DNA of 24,050 nucleotides from Bacillota bacterium (GTDB lineage Bacteria; Bacillota; Dethiobacteria; Dethiobacterales; Dethiobacteraceae). The stretch covers positions 1-24,050 of the forward strand of contig JAAZJT010000108.1 in NCBI GenBank assembly GCA_012800215.1, written 5' to 3'. Every line of letters starts with the position of its first letter. Positions within the stretch are counted from its first letter, which is position 1. Made by a program: the position numbers and the translations under genes. The notes under the pieces are model-generated. The model saw only the letters and a program-made list of their open reading frames with translations, was not told the DNA's origin and searched no databases. Shown here piece by piece: positions 14,915 through 23,921 of the stretch.

Positions 14915-15379
14915 CTACTGCACTATAAATTCTGTAAAATAAATATCTTTAGCTTCACCTGAAGTCAGCACTGCGTTTGTTTCACTCAGCAATTCAGTCC
15001 GCAGTTTTTCTATGCCTTCTTCCTCTGCTAAATCAGTTGCACTCCAGCGGCGAAGTACTGTAATCGTTAAATCACGCAGCTGAGACTGGCGACTTTCTAA
15101 CTCTTTCAGGAGATTTTTCTCCTGGTAGGCTATGACCACACCGGTTTTTAAGTAGCGGCGTTGACTGCGATCATTCAAGTTAACAGTAAAGCCCTCCGGG
15201 CCAAACAGTTCATAATACCCTTCTTGTACTTTGGCAGAAGCGCTGGGAAGGCTGAAAAAAGGTTTGCCGCCGCCCAGATTGTACATGCCAAGCATTAGCA
15301 TAAAAAGCACCATTAACCCGGCTAAGATCGCCACAATCTTTACTCCAATGTTTGCTTGGTTATCTTCATTCTTTGCCAT
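14915..15379 (-). CDS. fliL: FliL, stator-associated basal body protein
   Basis: A 154-residue protein with a short cytoplasmic N-terminus, one transmembrane helix at about 13-33 (VKIVAILAGLMVLFMLMLGM) and an extracytoplasmic domain with the FliL patterns FTVNLNDRSQRRYLKTGVVI and LLSETNAVLTSGEAKDIYF, ending TEFIVQ. FliL forms rings around MotA/B stators and supports torque. Its ATG overlaps the end of motB by 14 bases. Confidence 0.95.
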   Translation of the reverse strand: MAKNEDNQANIGVKIVAILAGLMVLFMLMLGMYNLGGGKPFFSLPSASAKVQEGYYELFGPEGFTVNLNDRSQRRYLKTGVVIAYQEKNLLKELESRQSQLRDLTITVLRRWSATDLAEEEGIEKLRTELLSETNAVLTSGEAKDIYFTEFIVQ

Positions 15380-16121
15380 CTAATTCCTCTGCCCCCTTAT
15401 CCAGCAAATTAACCTGAGAAATTACAATATTCACACGCCGGTTTTTAGCCCTGCCAGAGGCAGTATCATTAGAACTAACCGGGTGGTATTCACTATAGCC
15501 TGTGGCCAAAAAACGCTCCGGTCTTAAGTGCTGCTCTTCAATGAAATAACGTACAACTCGAACAGCCCTGTCCACCGATAATTCCCAGTTTGACGGGTAT
15601 CGTTGCGTATTCATCGGTACATTATCTGTGTGTCCTTCCACAATAATCTGGTTGGGCACACTTTTAATAATTCCCGTCACTTTCTGCAATATTTTTTTCG
15701 CCTCAGCCTTTATATCAGCCCGTCCAGGATCAAAAAGAATACTATTTTCAATTTCCAAAATCACACCACGTTCCTCCAGGCGCGGACTGATGTAACCCTC
15801 CAGACCTTGCATCTCTAAGTACTGCCTGACAGCTTCGTATGTGCGAATGATTTCTTCCCGCTGCGAGGGGGCATTGGGAGTAACTCCTTCCGGATCGGAA
15901 AGAAAAGGTGATTTATCTAATACGCCTTCTCCTCCGCCCAAAGAAACCTGAATCGAAGAAAGTGCTGCCTGAAAGCGCTGCACGTCCACTATTGAATAAG
16001 CATACATTAAGATAAAGAAAGCCAATAGCAGTGTGACCATATCACTATAAGTAAGCATCCATTCAGGTGATGAATTTTTATCGTTTTGTGATTGCTGGAA
16101 ACGACGTTTACGCATTGTCAT
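15366..16121 (-). CDS. motB: MotB, stator protein with peptidoglycan-binding domain
   Basis: With the ATG at 16121 the protein has 251 residues. One transmembrane helix near residues 21-42 reads WMLTYSDMVTLLLAFFILMY; D27 in TYSD is the essential ion-binding aspartate. A plug-like amphipathic segment follows. The C-terminal OmpA-like domain has IIVEGHTDNVPMNTQRYPSN, WELSVDRAVRVVRYF and GRAKNRRVNIVI, for anchoring to peptidoglycan. The open frame extends 23 codons further into motA, but those codons are a shadow of motA; a start at 16115 is equally possible. I cannot tell proton from sodium coupling by sight. Confidence 0.95.
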   Translation of the reverse strand: MTMRKRRFQQSQNDKNSSPEWMLTYSDMVTLLLAFFILMYAYSIVDVQRFQAALSSIQVSLGGGEGVLDKSPFLSDPEGVTPNAPSQREEIIRTYEAVRQYLEMQGLEGYISPRLEERGVILEIENSILFDPGRADIKAEAKKILQKVTGIIKSVPNQIIVEGHTDNVPMNTQRYPSNWELSVDRAVRVVRYFIEEQHLRPERFLATGYSEYHPVSSNDTASGRAKNRRVNIVISQVNLLDKGAEELDGKE

Positions 16122-16932
16122 ATACCATCTCTTCGTTACTCTCTTTTTCTGCCAGGCGCTCCATTTCTGTACGCTCCTGCGGTGAAGCAAAGGCTTTCAT
16201 TTTTTCCTGTAGTACACGGGGGTTAGTACCTGCCTGTATGGCCAGCACCCCTTCAATAACTGCACTCTTCATGGCAACTTCTGCATCGCTGCGTATAGCA
16301 AGTTTACCGGCAAGGGGAATAAAAAGTAAATTTGCCAGCAATGCCCCATAGAAAGTGGTAACTAAAGCTACCGCCATCCCCGGACCTATTTTACTTGGGT
16401 CATCAAGATGGGAAAGCATTTTAATCAGACCAATTAAAGTCCCAATCATACCAAAAGCCGGTGCCAAACTACCCCAGGTCCGAAAAACATCCTGCCCCAG
16501 TTTATGGCGTGTGGCTATGGAGTCGAGTTCAATTTCCATGATATTTCGGATTGTATCGGGCTCCAGGCCATCTATTACCAGCTGAAGGCCATTGGCTAAA
16601 AATGGATCATCTAAATCAGCCAAGTCATCTTCCAGTGAGAGGAGGCCTTCACGGCGCGCCTTCTGACCCAAGCGCACAAAAAGCTGAATTAATTCCCCAA
16701 TATCCCCTACCTCGTCCATGAAAGCATTTTTAGTAATTTGAAACACCATTTTTATCTGGGGGATCTGGAAGTTAACCAGCAGTGCGGCAAAAGAACCTCC
16801 CACAGTAATCATCAGGCTGGGTAGGTCCCAAAAGGCAATTAGATCGCCTCCCATGTATATGGAACCTACCACCAGAATTAATCCCAGCGCAATCCCCGCA
16901 ATGGTTAAAACATCCATCCGCTGCTGTTGCAT
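16108..16932 (-). CDS. motA: MotA, stator protein
   Basis: A 274-residue MotA/PomA family protein with four membrane helices. Helices 1-2 cover about 8-55 (IAGIALGLILVVGSIYMGG, PSLMITVGGSFAALLVNF); a charged cytoplasmic loop carries the FliG-facing residues; helix 3 holds GSLAPAFGMIGTLIGLIKML with the conserved proline; helix 4 lies at about 186-205. The GGSFAALLVNF wording is close to MotP/PomA, but that is not enough to call the ion. An AGGTGAT site precedes the ATG, 19 bases after flgE. No flbD/swrD gene lies between flgE and motA, where many relatives have one. Confidence 0.95.
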   Translation of the reverse strand: MQQQRMDVLTIAGIALGLILVVGSIYMGGDLIAFWDLPSLMITVGGSFAALLVNFQIPQIKMVFQITKNAFMDEVGDIGELIQLFVRLGQKARREGLLSLEDDLADLDDPFLANGLQLVIDGLEPDTIRNIMEIELDSIATRHKLGQDVFRTWGSLAPAFGMIGTLIGLIKMLSHLDDPSKIGPGMAVALVTTFYGALLANLLFIPLAGKLAIRSDAEVAMKSAVIEGVLAIQAGTNPRVLQEKMKAFASPQERTEMERLAEKESNEEMVYDNA

Positions 16933-16951
16933 TTTTCATCACCTCGCGTTA

Positions 16952-18169
16952 TTACCGCTTCAGATTCACCACTTCCTGCAATAATTCGTCTGATGTAGTT
17001 ATGACCCGTGAATTAGCCTGATAGGCACGGGAAGTAGTAATCATTTCCGTAAACTCATAAGACAGATCAACATTAGACATTTCCAAAGAAGATGTTTCAA
17101 TGGTACCCCGTCCTTCTTCACCGGCACCGCCGATGCGAACCTGACCAGAGTTGGCAGAAAGGGAATATAAATTACCGGCTGCTTTTGTTAAGCCTTCCGG
17201 ATTGGCAAAGGTAGCAAGGGCAATTTGCCCCAGTTCTCTGACCATGCCGTTAGTATAGATGCCGCTGATGATGCCTGTTTTACCAATCATGTAGTCTTCC
17301 AGCTCACCGACCGGAAAACCATCCTGCATATTGACCTGGGCATTACTCTTGCCCACCACCTGCGAAACGGCTGAAAAATCAGGGGTAATAGTAATAGGGT
17401 CTGCACCGGTAGGCTCCAGCCTAAGATCAACATCAATAACAGAACTTTGCAAATTACCGATAGTATCAAATACCAGCGTCCCGCTGCCCTGCAGCATTGG
17501 AGGAGTTCCGCTTACCTGCCAGCTCCACTCATTAACATCATCTTTTCTAAAAGTAAAAGTAATACTGTGAATACCGCCTTGAGAGTCATACACTAAAACA
17601 TCTGTTACATGCTCATCTCCAACTTGCGCATCAGCATTTAAATTGGCACTAAAATATATATTTTCCGTCGCCTTGGTAATCAGTCTTTCCCCTAAAGGAA
17701 TATTAAGCGTTGTAAGTGGTGCAGTGGTATCAATATTACCTGCCGCATCGGCAGTCCAACCTAATAATTTTAAGCCATTGGCGGAATTAACCAAATCTCC
17801 GTCAGCACCCCGTGAAAAGGCTCCGTCCCTGGTATAGAATTGGTTAACTCCATCAGTCACAACAAAATAACCTTTGCCCTGAATGGCCATATCAGTGGGT
17901 ACGCCTGTATATTGCGGACTGCCTTGCGTGTGGATGGTGTCAATGGCACCTATAGTCATTCCCATTCCTACCTGGGCAGCATTGGTGCCGCCGCGGCCGC
18001 CATGAGGTGCACTGGCACCATGAATCATCTGGCTAAAAACATCCTGAAAACGTACCCGGCTGTTTTTATAAGCAACAGTATTAACATTGGCAATATTATT
18101 ACCGATCACATCAAGTTTGGTTTGGTGATTACGCAAACCGGTCACTCCGGTAAATAATGATCTTTGCAT
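16952..18169 (-). CDS. flgE: FlgE, flagellar hook protein
   Basis: A 405-residue hook protein. The N-terminus MQRSLFTGVTGLRNHQTKLD and GNNIANVNTVAYKNSRVRF is the family signature; DMAIQGKGYFVV and QFYTRDGAFSRGADGDLVNS follow at about 105-140; a central FlgE D2-type region spans about 150-290; the C-terminal helix SSLEMSNVDLSYEFTEMI and EVVNLKR completes the D0 core. It polymerises into the hook. The ATG has an AGGAGGTTAAATAA leader, and 76 bases separate it from the preceding gene. Confidence 0.96.
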   Translation of the reverse strand: MQRSLFTGVTGLRNHQTKLDVIGNNIANVNTVAYKNSRVRFQDVFSQMIHGASAPHGGRGGTNAAQVGMGMTIGAIDTIHTQGSPQYTGVPTDMAIQGKGYFVVTDGVNQFYTRDGAFSRGADGDLVNSANGLKLLGWTADAAGNIDTTAPLTTLNIPLGERLITKATENIYFSANLNADAQVGDEHVTDVLVYDSQGGIHSITFTFRKDDVNEWSWQVSGTPPMLQGSGTLVFDTIGNLQSSVIDVDLRLEPTGADPITITPDFSAVSQVVGKSNAQVNMQDGFPVGELEDYMIGKTGIISGIYTNGMVRELGQIALATFANPEGLTKAAGNLYSLSANSGQVRIGGAGEEGRGTIETSSLEMSNVDLSYEFTEMITTSRAYQANSRVITTSDELLQEVVNLKR

Positions 18170-18245
18170 TTATTTAACCTCCTAATTTATTGGTAGACTG
18201 CTTCGTTCATTCCGCAGCCTGTGGCTTCCAAAAGAGGTCCAGCCA

Positions 18246-18635
18246 CTACTTTATCAGTACCGCACTATCAATATTGGTGAAAACATGTTCCTTTAACTCA
18301 TCGCCGTTAATGGCGGTAATAATAGTGTTATTTTTAACACTGGCAATAAAAGCTATATCGTCATAAAGTAACAGTGATGCACGTGCTCCCTTTTTATCGG
18401 CAGCTAAAAGTGCCTTACTTAATTTCTCCACATCAGCAGCCCCTAAGTTAATTTGCCGTGACTGCATACGCTGCTTGGCATGTGCTGAAAATTTTAGCTG
18501 TGGAGCCGGGAATTGTTGTGCCAGGACCTGTGCAAAAGAAGTATCAACGGGCGAAACCGCTTTTTTCTTTCCGGCTTGGCCGGCAGCTGTACCCGGCATT
18601 GGTGGTATTTGGCCATAGGGCTGATTAACTTTCAT
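18246..18635 (-). CDS. Flagellar operon protein, TIGR02530 type
   Basis: A 129-residue protein between flgD and flgE. Residues about 48-128 contain LKFSAHAKQRMQSRQI, LGAADVEKLSKALLAADKKG, LLLYDDIAFIASVKNNTII and AINGDELKEHVFTNIDSAV, which match the conserved flagellar operon protein family named TIGR02530 as I recall it. The function of this family is not established; its fixed place between flgD and flgE suggests hook assembly. The ATG overlaps the end of flgD by 11 bases. No membrane segment or signal is seen. Confidence 0.85.
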   Translation of the reverse strand: MKVNQPYGQIPPMPGTAAGQAGKKKAVSPVDTSFAQVLAQQFPAPQLKFSAHAKQRMQSRQINLGAADVEKLSKALLAADKKGARASLLLYDDIAFIASVKNNTIITAINGDELKEHVFTNIDSAVLIK

Positions 18636-19068
18636 CCTGTGTTCCCCCCTGCGTCAGCTTTAAAACTTGTGTTAAGGGATAAGCTTTATCATTTACAACT
18701 AACCAGGGTTGCTGCTCTATAAACTCCACTGCTGAAACAATACCTTCCACTATTTTTCCGTCTTCACCACATAATGCTACCTGCAGCCCCAGATAGGCAG
18801 GGGCTATACTTTTCATGCTTGTTTGCAGCTCCAGCAGTTGTTTCATGGTGTCATTAAGGTTTTGCATTTGTTCCAAAGCAGAAAATTGCGCCATTTGAGC
18901 AATAAAAGCACTATTATCCTGGGGATTTAAAGGATCCTGGTAGCGAAGCTGTGTTACCAGCAGCTGTAAAAAGGCATCCTTACCTAATTCCTGCATAGCA
19001 CCTGTCTTTTTGCCGGCAGAATTTGATATTGCCTGAGCAGTTGCTGCTGCTGCCGTAATTTTTGTCAT
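18625..19068 (-). CDS. flgD: FlgD, hook cap / hook assembly scaffold
   Basis: FlgD caps the growing hook. The signature LGKDAFLQLLVTQLRYQDPL then NPQDNSAFIAQMAQFSALEQ is near the N-terminus, and the C-terminal part (about 90-147) is short, as in other Bacillota FlgD. The open frame begins at 19086, but its first codons (ATG CAA GGA GGT) are themselves the ribosome site AAGGAGGT, so the real start is one of the two adjacent ATGs at 19071 or 19068; 19068 has the better seven-base spacing, giving 147 residues. Confidence 0.93.
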   Translation of the reverse strand: MTKITAAAATAQAISNSAGKKTGAMQELGKDAFLQLLVTQLRYQDPLNPQDNSAFIAQMAQFSALEQMQNLNDTMKQLLELQTSMKSIAPAYLGLQVALCGEDGKIVEGIVSAVEFIEQQPWLVVNDKAYPLTQVLKLTQGGTQDES

Positions 19069-19089
19069 CATTACACCTCCTTGCATGAT

Positions 19090-20349
19090 TTACGCCCGCA
19101 AGTCCAAACCTGGACTAACATTAACTGCAACCATAGGCGCAGCCGTTTCTTCCGTTAAATCTGCCCGGTACAATAAACCTGGCCTTTGCATAAACTGCTG
19201 CTGCCACGGCGCCTGCTGCTGCCCATAGCTTGCCTCCTGTCCTATGCTGACAGTAAATTCAGTGACAGTAATCTGCTGTGCCTGCAAACGTTCTCGCAGC
19301 TGCTGCAGCGAAGCTTCCAAGGCTTGCTTAACCTGGGCATTATCAGTAATAATCTGTGCTGTTAATTGCCCCTTCTGCAGACGCAGGTGAATCTCCAATT
19401 GCCCCAGGGTTTCCGGTTTTAATCGCACATAAAGCTTTTTCTCTCCTGTAGGCAAATCGGCAAAGCTGAGCTGCTCCCAGACCTGCTCCATAATGCTGGC
19501 ACGCAATGGTAAAACATCGGAATTATCTTTACTATTTGTTTCCCCGGCAGGCAGCGTAAATTTTGCTTGCTGCCAGGCCTGCCCCTGCTTGTCCACGGCC
19601 TTGTTTTTTAACTGTCGGGGATCTTCCCGCTTGCTTAGATTTTCAACTTCCTGTAACGGTTTATCTTTTACGTTCTCTTGAGTTACAGCCGTTTTTACTG
19701 TATTGGTGCTGGAAATCTCAGTGAAAATCTGTTCCTCTTTAAAAGTCAACTCTTCTGCCGGAGCCTGCCTGGTGATGGCAGTTTTTTCTGATTCATCTGC
19801 CTTGACAATTACTTTTACTGATTCGGCTTCCTCTGCCGCAGCTACCTCCTCACCGGCAGCAATATTTTCCAGGAAAGCCTCCGTGTTTTCAATTGCAAAG
19901 CCGTCACTGATAGCAAGCTTACGCATGCTGGTGTCCTGCTCGGCCTGCCGGCTAATAAAATTTTCAACATTCTGCTGCCAATGCTGCTGTGGCTGCAGTA
20001 CCTGCACCGGCTGCATAGTTTCAGCTGCTGCTAAAATATCAGACGGGCTGTCGGAAGTAGTAAAAACAGGGAGTTGAGCCGGAACATCTGCATAAAGGTT
20101 ACCTAAAGCCTGTGAGGCAAAAGCCATTAAGGCTTCATTTTGCTCTGCTGCTGCAGTTTCCGGTACAATTTCTTCTTCGCCGCCTGGCTGCTCGATTGTT
20201 TGCTGGACTGCTTTAGCAGGAGTCTGAGCAAATAATGAAAGCCAGATTGATAAAAAATCCAGTACAGAAGCTGAAGCCTCCTTTTGATTTTTAGGGACAG
20301 TCAATTGAATTTCATCTACGGCCACTTGGGGTATCATCGCTACTCTCAT
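19090..20349 (-). CDS. fliK: FliK, hook-length control protein
   Basis: With the ATG at 20349 the protein has 419 residues. The open frame extends to a GTG at 20367, but those six codons include AAAGGAGGT, the ribosome site for the ATG six bases later. The N-terminal 270 residues are glutamate- and alanine-rich, low in complexity and probably disordered, as expected of a molecular ruler. The C-terminal Flg_hook domain at about 310-385 has KLYVRLKPETLGQLEIHLRL then KGQLTAQIITDNAQVKQALE and is followed by a glutamine-rich tail. FliK is secreted, measures the hook and triggers the FlhB switch. It follows fliJ directly, without the ylxF-type gene found here in Bacillus. Confidence 0.92.
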   Translation of the reverse strand: MRVAMIPQVAVDEIQLTVPKNQKEASASVLDFLSIWLSLFAQTPAKAVQQTIEQPGGEEEIVPETAAAEQNEALMAFASQALGNLYADVPAQLPVFTTSDSPSDILAAAETMQPVQVLQPQQHWQQNVENFISRQAEQDTSMRKLAISDGFAIENTEAFLENIAAGEEVAAAEEAESVKVIVKADESEKTAITRQAPAEELTFKEEQIFTEISSTNTVKTAVTQENVKDKPLQEVENLSKREDPRQLKNKAVDKQGQAWQQAKFTLPAGETNSKDNSDVLPLRASIMEQVWEQLSFADLPTGEKKLYVRLKPETLGQLEIHLRLQKGQLTAQIITDNAQVKQALEASLQQLRERLQAQQITVTEFTVSIGQEASYGQQQAPWQQQFMQRPGLLYRADLTEETAAPMVAVNVSPGLDLRA

Positions 20350-20382
20350 ACATTCACCTCCTTTCACAGCTTAAATTTTTAA

Positions 20383-20826
20383 CTAACTATTAGCTTTCTG
20401 GCGTAAATAAAGTGTACGAGCAATTTCATCTGTTTGACGCTGTTCTGCCTGCGTTATTTGCAGATGGTAGCGTGAATAATCTTTTTCCCGCAGCTTATCC
20501 ATTATTTTTCGCTCCTGCATTGCTTTTTCTGTCTGCTTTACTTGCTGCTGCAGGCGTTCTTCCTGTTTTAACATTTCGTGCTCATATACCTGTAGGCGCT
20601 CGGCCAGCAAAGAAAGATATTCATAGGCCTGCAAAGTTTCCCCCATCTGCAGTTCCTTTTGCAAAGCAGCATACTTTTGCTGGCTTATTTTCAAGTCTTC
20701 TTCCACTGTCTTAAAGGCTAAACGTGCTTTTTCTGCCTCCCGCTGAACCTGCGCAAGATAGGCTTGTTCTTTTTCTTCTGTTTGTAATCTATAATCTAAA
20801 ACCTTTTGCAAAGGAAATTCATACAT
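20383..20826 (-). CDS. fliJ: FliJ, export chaperone / ATPase stalk
   Basis: A 147-residue, almost wholly alpha-helical coiled-coil protein rich in E, Q, K and L (FPLQKVLDYRLQTEEKEQAY at the N-terminus). FliJ is the stalk inserted in the FliI hexamer that links it to FlhA. Sequence conservation is low in this family, so the call rests on length, coiled coil, the F-L-VLDYR start and its place three bases after fliI. Confidence 0.92.
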   Translation of the reverse strand: MYEFPLQKVLDYRLQTEEKEQAYLAQVQREAEKARLAFKTVEEDLKISQQKYAALQKELQMGETLQAYEYLSLLAERLQVYEHEMLKQEERLQQQVKQTEKAMQERKIMDKLREKDYSRYHLQITQAEQRQTDEIARTLYLRQKANS

Positions 20827-20829
20827 TTA

Positions 20830-22152
20830 TTATGACTCCTTTCCCAGCAGCTGCCTTAACTTTTCCCGTGCCGCAGCATATGTATCGACTTCATTTATGC
20901 CTTGCTTTAATAAAGCCCGCATCTCATCTATATGCTGCCGCGCTTGATCAAGGCGGGGATTAGTTCCTTCCACATAAGCACCAATGGAAATTAAATCTTC
21001 CGACTCAGTATAAACTGCCAAATAATCGCGGAAAACTGCTGCCAATTGCTGCTGCTCCTCATCCACTAATTCAGTCATTAAACGGCTAATACTCTGCAAA
21101 ATATCAATGGCCGGAAAATGATTTTTTGCCGCCAGCGTCCTTGATAAAACTATGTGCCCGTCTAAGATACTGCGCACAGCATCGGCAATGGGTTCATTAA
21201 AATCATCGCCATCCACTAAAACAGTATATAAGCCGGTAATGGAACCTTGAGGAGAAGTCCCTGACCGCTCCAGCAGGCGCGGCAGTAGGGTAAAAACGGA
21301 AGGTGTATAGCCTTTGGTTGCCGGCGGTTCACCAATGGCCAAGCCCACTTCACGCTGCGCTGTAGCCAGGCGTGTTACTGAATCCATCATTAACATCACG
21401 TTTTTGCCCTGATCACGGAAATATTCCGCTATGGCGGTGGCAACCAAAGCTCCCTTAATCCGAATCAAAGGCGGCCGGTCGGAAGTGGCGGTCACTACTA
21501 CAGAACGGGCTAAACCTTCAGTACCCAAATCCCGTTCAATAAAATCCAGAACTTCCCGGCCCCTTTCGCCGATGAGTGCAATCACATTAACGTCAGCTGC
21601 ACTATTTCTGGCAATCATGCCCAGTAGTGTAGACTTGCCCACACCGCTACCGGCAAAAATGCCAATTCTTTGCCCCTGCCCGCAGGTTAAAAATAAATCA
21701 ATGGCACGCACACCTGTGGGCAAAAGCTCCCTTATCCGCCGCCGCTGTAAAGGATTTGGAGGGTCATTATCTACAGGATATTCATCTCCCTGCCCGTTAA
21801 CAGCTGCCCCCTGCAGTGGGCGGCCCAAGCCGTCCACTACCTGCCCTAACAAGCTTTCTCCCACTTTGACAGTAAAGGATTTTCCCGTAGGGATAACTTC
21901 ACAACCGGGGCGAATGCCCTGTACGTCACCTAGTGGCATCAGTAATACAGTGCCGTTCTTAAAACCAACCACTTCCGTCAGCACCGGTTCTGTTGCCTGC
22001 GGCAGCATCAGCAAACATACTTCACCAATAAATGCTTGGATACCCTGCACTTCAATGGTCAGGCCTACCACCTGTGTCACTCGCCCTGCTGTCCGCAGAG
22101 GTGAAAAGGTGGCTGCAGCCTTATGATAAATTGATAAATCAAGCCGAGGCAT
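20830..22152 (-). CDS. fliI: FliI, flagellar export ATPase
   Basis: A 440-residue F1-ATPase beta-like enzyme. Walker A AGSGVGKST is at residues 167-175, the catalytic glutamate region GERGREVLDF at 195-203, and Walker B VMLMMD at 251-256; EPPATKGYTPSVFTLLPRL is the FliI/YscN family pattern. It hydrolyses ATP to help unload export substrates at the FlhA/FlhB gate together with FliH and FliJ. The ATG overlaps the fliH stop by 14 bases. Confidence 0.97.
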   Translation of the reverse strand: MPRLDLSIYHKAAATFSPLRTAGRVTQVVGLTIEVQGIQAFIGEVCLLMLPQATEPVLTEVVGFKNGTVLLMPLGDVQGIRPGCEVIPTGKSFTVKVGESLLGQVVDGLGRPLQGAAVNGQGDEYPVDNDPPNPLQRRRIRELLPTGVRAIDLFLTCGQGQRIGIFAGSGVGKSTLLGMIARNSAADVNVIALIGERGREVLDFIERDLGTEGLARSVVVTATSDRPPLIRIKGALVATAIAEYFRDQGKNVMLMMDSVTRLATAQREVGLAIGEPPATKGYTPSVFTLLPRLLERSGTSPQGSITGLYTVLVDGDDFNEPIADAVRSILDGHIVLSRTLAAKNHFPAIDILQSISRLMTELVDEEQQQLAAVFRDYLAVYTESEDLISIGAYVEGTNPRLDQARQHIDEMRALLKQGINEVDTYAAAREKLRQLLGKES

Positions 22153-22918
22153 TTGCTTTCACTTCCGTTAAAAGTTCCCTTAAGGCTGCAAAACGTTCAT
22201 CTAACAGGCAGCTGATAACTTGGCTGTTACTCTCTACACGGCAATCACCGCGCCCTAGGCTTGGATCAGGCAGTAAAGTAATATTGCAGTGTTCCCCCAT
22301 TTCTGCCTGCCAGTCCGGTAAAGTTTCGCGGCCTTGCTTCATGTCGGCAGGGTGAAGACGAATTACTATTTCACCCGTTTCCTGCAGCTGCTGCAGTGCT
22401 TGCTGAATCATTTCCTGCAGTATTTGTGGATTTGCCAAGCGCTCAGCTGCAACAAATTTTTGTGCGATAACCACTGCCAATTCCACTACCTGCGGCTCTA
22501 AATCAGTCAGCATCTGCTCCCGATACTTTTTTGCAGCGGCCAGCATTTCTTCCGCTTCACTGCAGAGTTTCTGGCTCTCCTGCTTTCCTGCTGACAAGCC
22601 CTCACTAAGACCCTTGTCATAGCCTTCTCTTTGAGCCTGTATCTTTATAGCTTCCGCTTCTTCCTGCGCTGCAGATAAAAGCTCTTCTTTTTTCTTTTCT
22701 GCCTCCTGCAGCATTTTTTCGCATTCCGCCTGAACTGTTTTAATTTGATTTTGAGCCTCAGCCAGCATTTTTTTCGCTTGGGCAGAGTGGTCCACTGCCA
22801 TCTCTGCCATAGGCTGCTTAACATCTGCCTCTGTTTTTACCAATTCCAGCAGCGGCAGCTGCTGACAGCCCGCCTGATTAAGGCTATTGGCTTTAAGTAC
22901 TTTAGATAATAATGGCAT
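22139..22918 (-). CDS. fliH: FliH, export ATPase regulator
   Basis: A 259-residue protein with a long A/E/K/Q-rich coiled coil at about 45-150 and a C-terminal FliH/V-ATPase E-like domain (ELAVVIAQKFVAAERLANPQ, ETGEIVIRLHPADM, LGRGDCRVESNSQ). It forms a dimer that holds FliI and docks it at the C-ring. The open frame can begin at a GTG at 22927, but the ATG at 22918 has a GGTGG site five bases upstream and is preferred. It overlaps the fliG end and the fliI start. Confidence 0.93.
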   Translation of the reverse strand: MPLLSKVLKANSLNQAGCQQLPLLELVKTEADVKQPMAEMAVDHSAQAKKMLAEAQNQIKTVQAECEKMLQEAEKKKEELLSAAQEEAEAIKIQAQREGYDKGLSEGLSAGKQESQKLCSEAEEMLAAAKKYREQMLTDLEPQVVELAVVIAQKFVAAERLANPQILQEMIQQALQQLQETGEIVIRLHPADMKQGRETLPDWQAEMGEHCNITLLPDPSLGRGDCRVESNSQVISCLLDERFAALRELLTEVKANASA

Positions 22919-23909
22919 CTTCTCCACCCCGCGAAATTATAATTTCACCGGCTTCATCCAACCTGCGCACTACACTGACAATGCGCTGCTGTGCTTCTTC
23001 CACTTCACGCAAACGAACAGGCCCCATAAAGTCAATATCTTCCCGCAGCATCTCTGCTGCTCTTTTGGAAACATTTTGAAAAATGCGCTCGCGCACTTCT
23101 TCGCTGGAGCCTTTAAGCGCCAAGGCCAGGTCTTTATGATCAACTTCACGAATAATACGCTGAATGGAGGCATTATCCAAACCAATAACATCTTCAAAAA
23201 TGAAGAGACGCTTGCGAATTTCATCAACCAGCTTAGGATATTCCTGCTCCAGCTCTTCCAAGATAAGTTTTTCCGTGCCACGGTCTACACTATTGAGAAT
23301 ATCTACTAAAGTTCCGATACCGCCTGCAACAGCATAATCTTGCTGTGCCACAGAGGACAAACGTTCTTCCAAAACAAGTTCCACTTCCTTTAAAACTTCC
23401 GGCGAGGTCCTGTCCATCATGGCAATTCGCTGGGCAATATCAGCTTGCTGCTCGTCAGGCAAATCAGATAAAATCTGTGCGGCCTGTTGGGGCTCTAGAT
23501 AAGATAAAATCAAGGCAATGGTCTGGGGGTGTTCCCGGCCAATAATATTTGATAATTGCTTGGGATCAGCTTTACGGGCAAATATAAAGGGTTTAATTTG
23601 TGAAGCATCTTTTAATTTTTTAATAATTTCGTGAGCTTTTTGGTTGCCTAAGGTTTCTTCCAGTAATTTTTTGGCATAATCTAAACCGCCATCCAGCACA
23701 TATCTCTGGGCCTGCGTTACCAGTAAGAATTCCTCCAGCACCTGCTCCATTGCTGACACTTCCACTTTAGTTGTGTTGGCAATTTCCAAGGAAATTCGCT
23801 CAATGTCGCTTTCGTTAAAATGCCGTAAAATTTTCGAGGACAAAGAAGGGCCCAATGCCATCAGGAGAATAGCTGCTTTTTTGATACCGTTTACCTTGCC
23901 ACGCGCCAC
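22902..23909 (-). CDS. fliG: FliG, flagellar motor switch protein
   Basis: A 335-residue rotor protein of normal length. The N-domain (residues 1-100, KKAAILLMALGPSLSSKILR) binds FliF; the middle domain has the FliM-binding motif EHPQ at 126-129; the C-terminal domain (about 230-335) carries the charged torque helix around KDLALALKGSSEEVRERIF and NVSKRAAEMLREDI. The GTG start has an AGGAGAGG site lying on the fliF stop codon, so translation is probably coupled. Confidence 0.97.
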   Translation of the reverse strand: MARGKVNGIKKAAILLMALGPSLSSKILRHFNESDIERISLEIANTTKVEVSAMEQVLEEFLLVTQAQRYVLDGGLDYAKKLLEETLGNQKAHEIIKKLKDASQIKPFIFARKADPKQLSNIIGREHPQTIALILSYLEPQQAAQILSDLPDEQQADIAQRIAMMDRTSPEVLKEVELVLEERLSSVAQQDYAVAGGIGTLVDILNSVDRGTEKLILEELEQEYPKLVDEIRKRLFIFEDVIGLDNASIQRIIREVDHKDLALALKGSSEEVRERIFQNVSKRAAEMLREDIDFMGPVRLREVEEAQQRIVSVVRRLDEAGEIIISRGGEDAIII

Positions 23910-23921
23910 ATCAATCCTCTC

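Noticed and set aside
16122..16190. motB extended into motA to 16190
   Set aside because: The extra residues are basic, tryptophan-rich and absent from MotB; they are the motA gene read in another frame.
19069..19086. flgD start at the ATG at 19086
   Set aside because: The codons after that ATG form the AAGGAGGT ribosome site for the ATG pair just downstream.
20350..20367. fliK start at the GTG at 20367
   Set aside because: The codons after it contain AAAGGAGGT positioned for the ATG at 20349.
21431..22126. 231-codon plus-strand open frame
   Set aside because: Lies wholly antisense to fliI, has S/T/P-rich composition without any domain and no ribosome site; a shadow frame.
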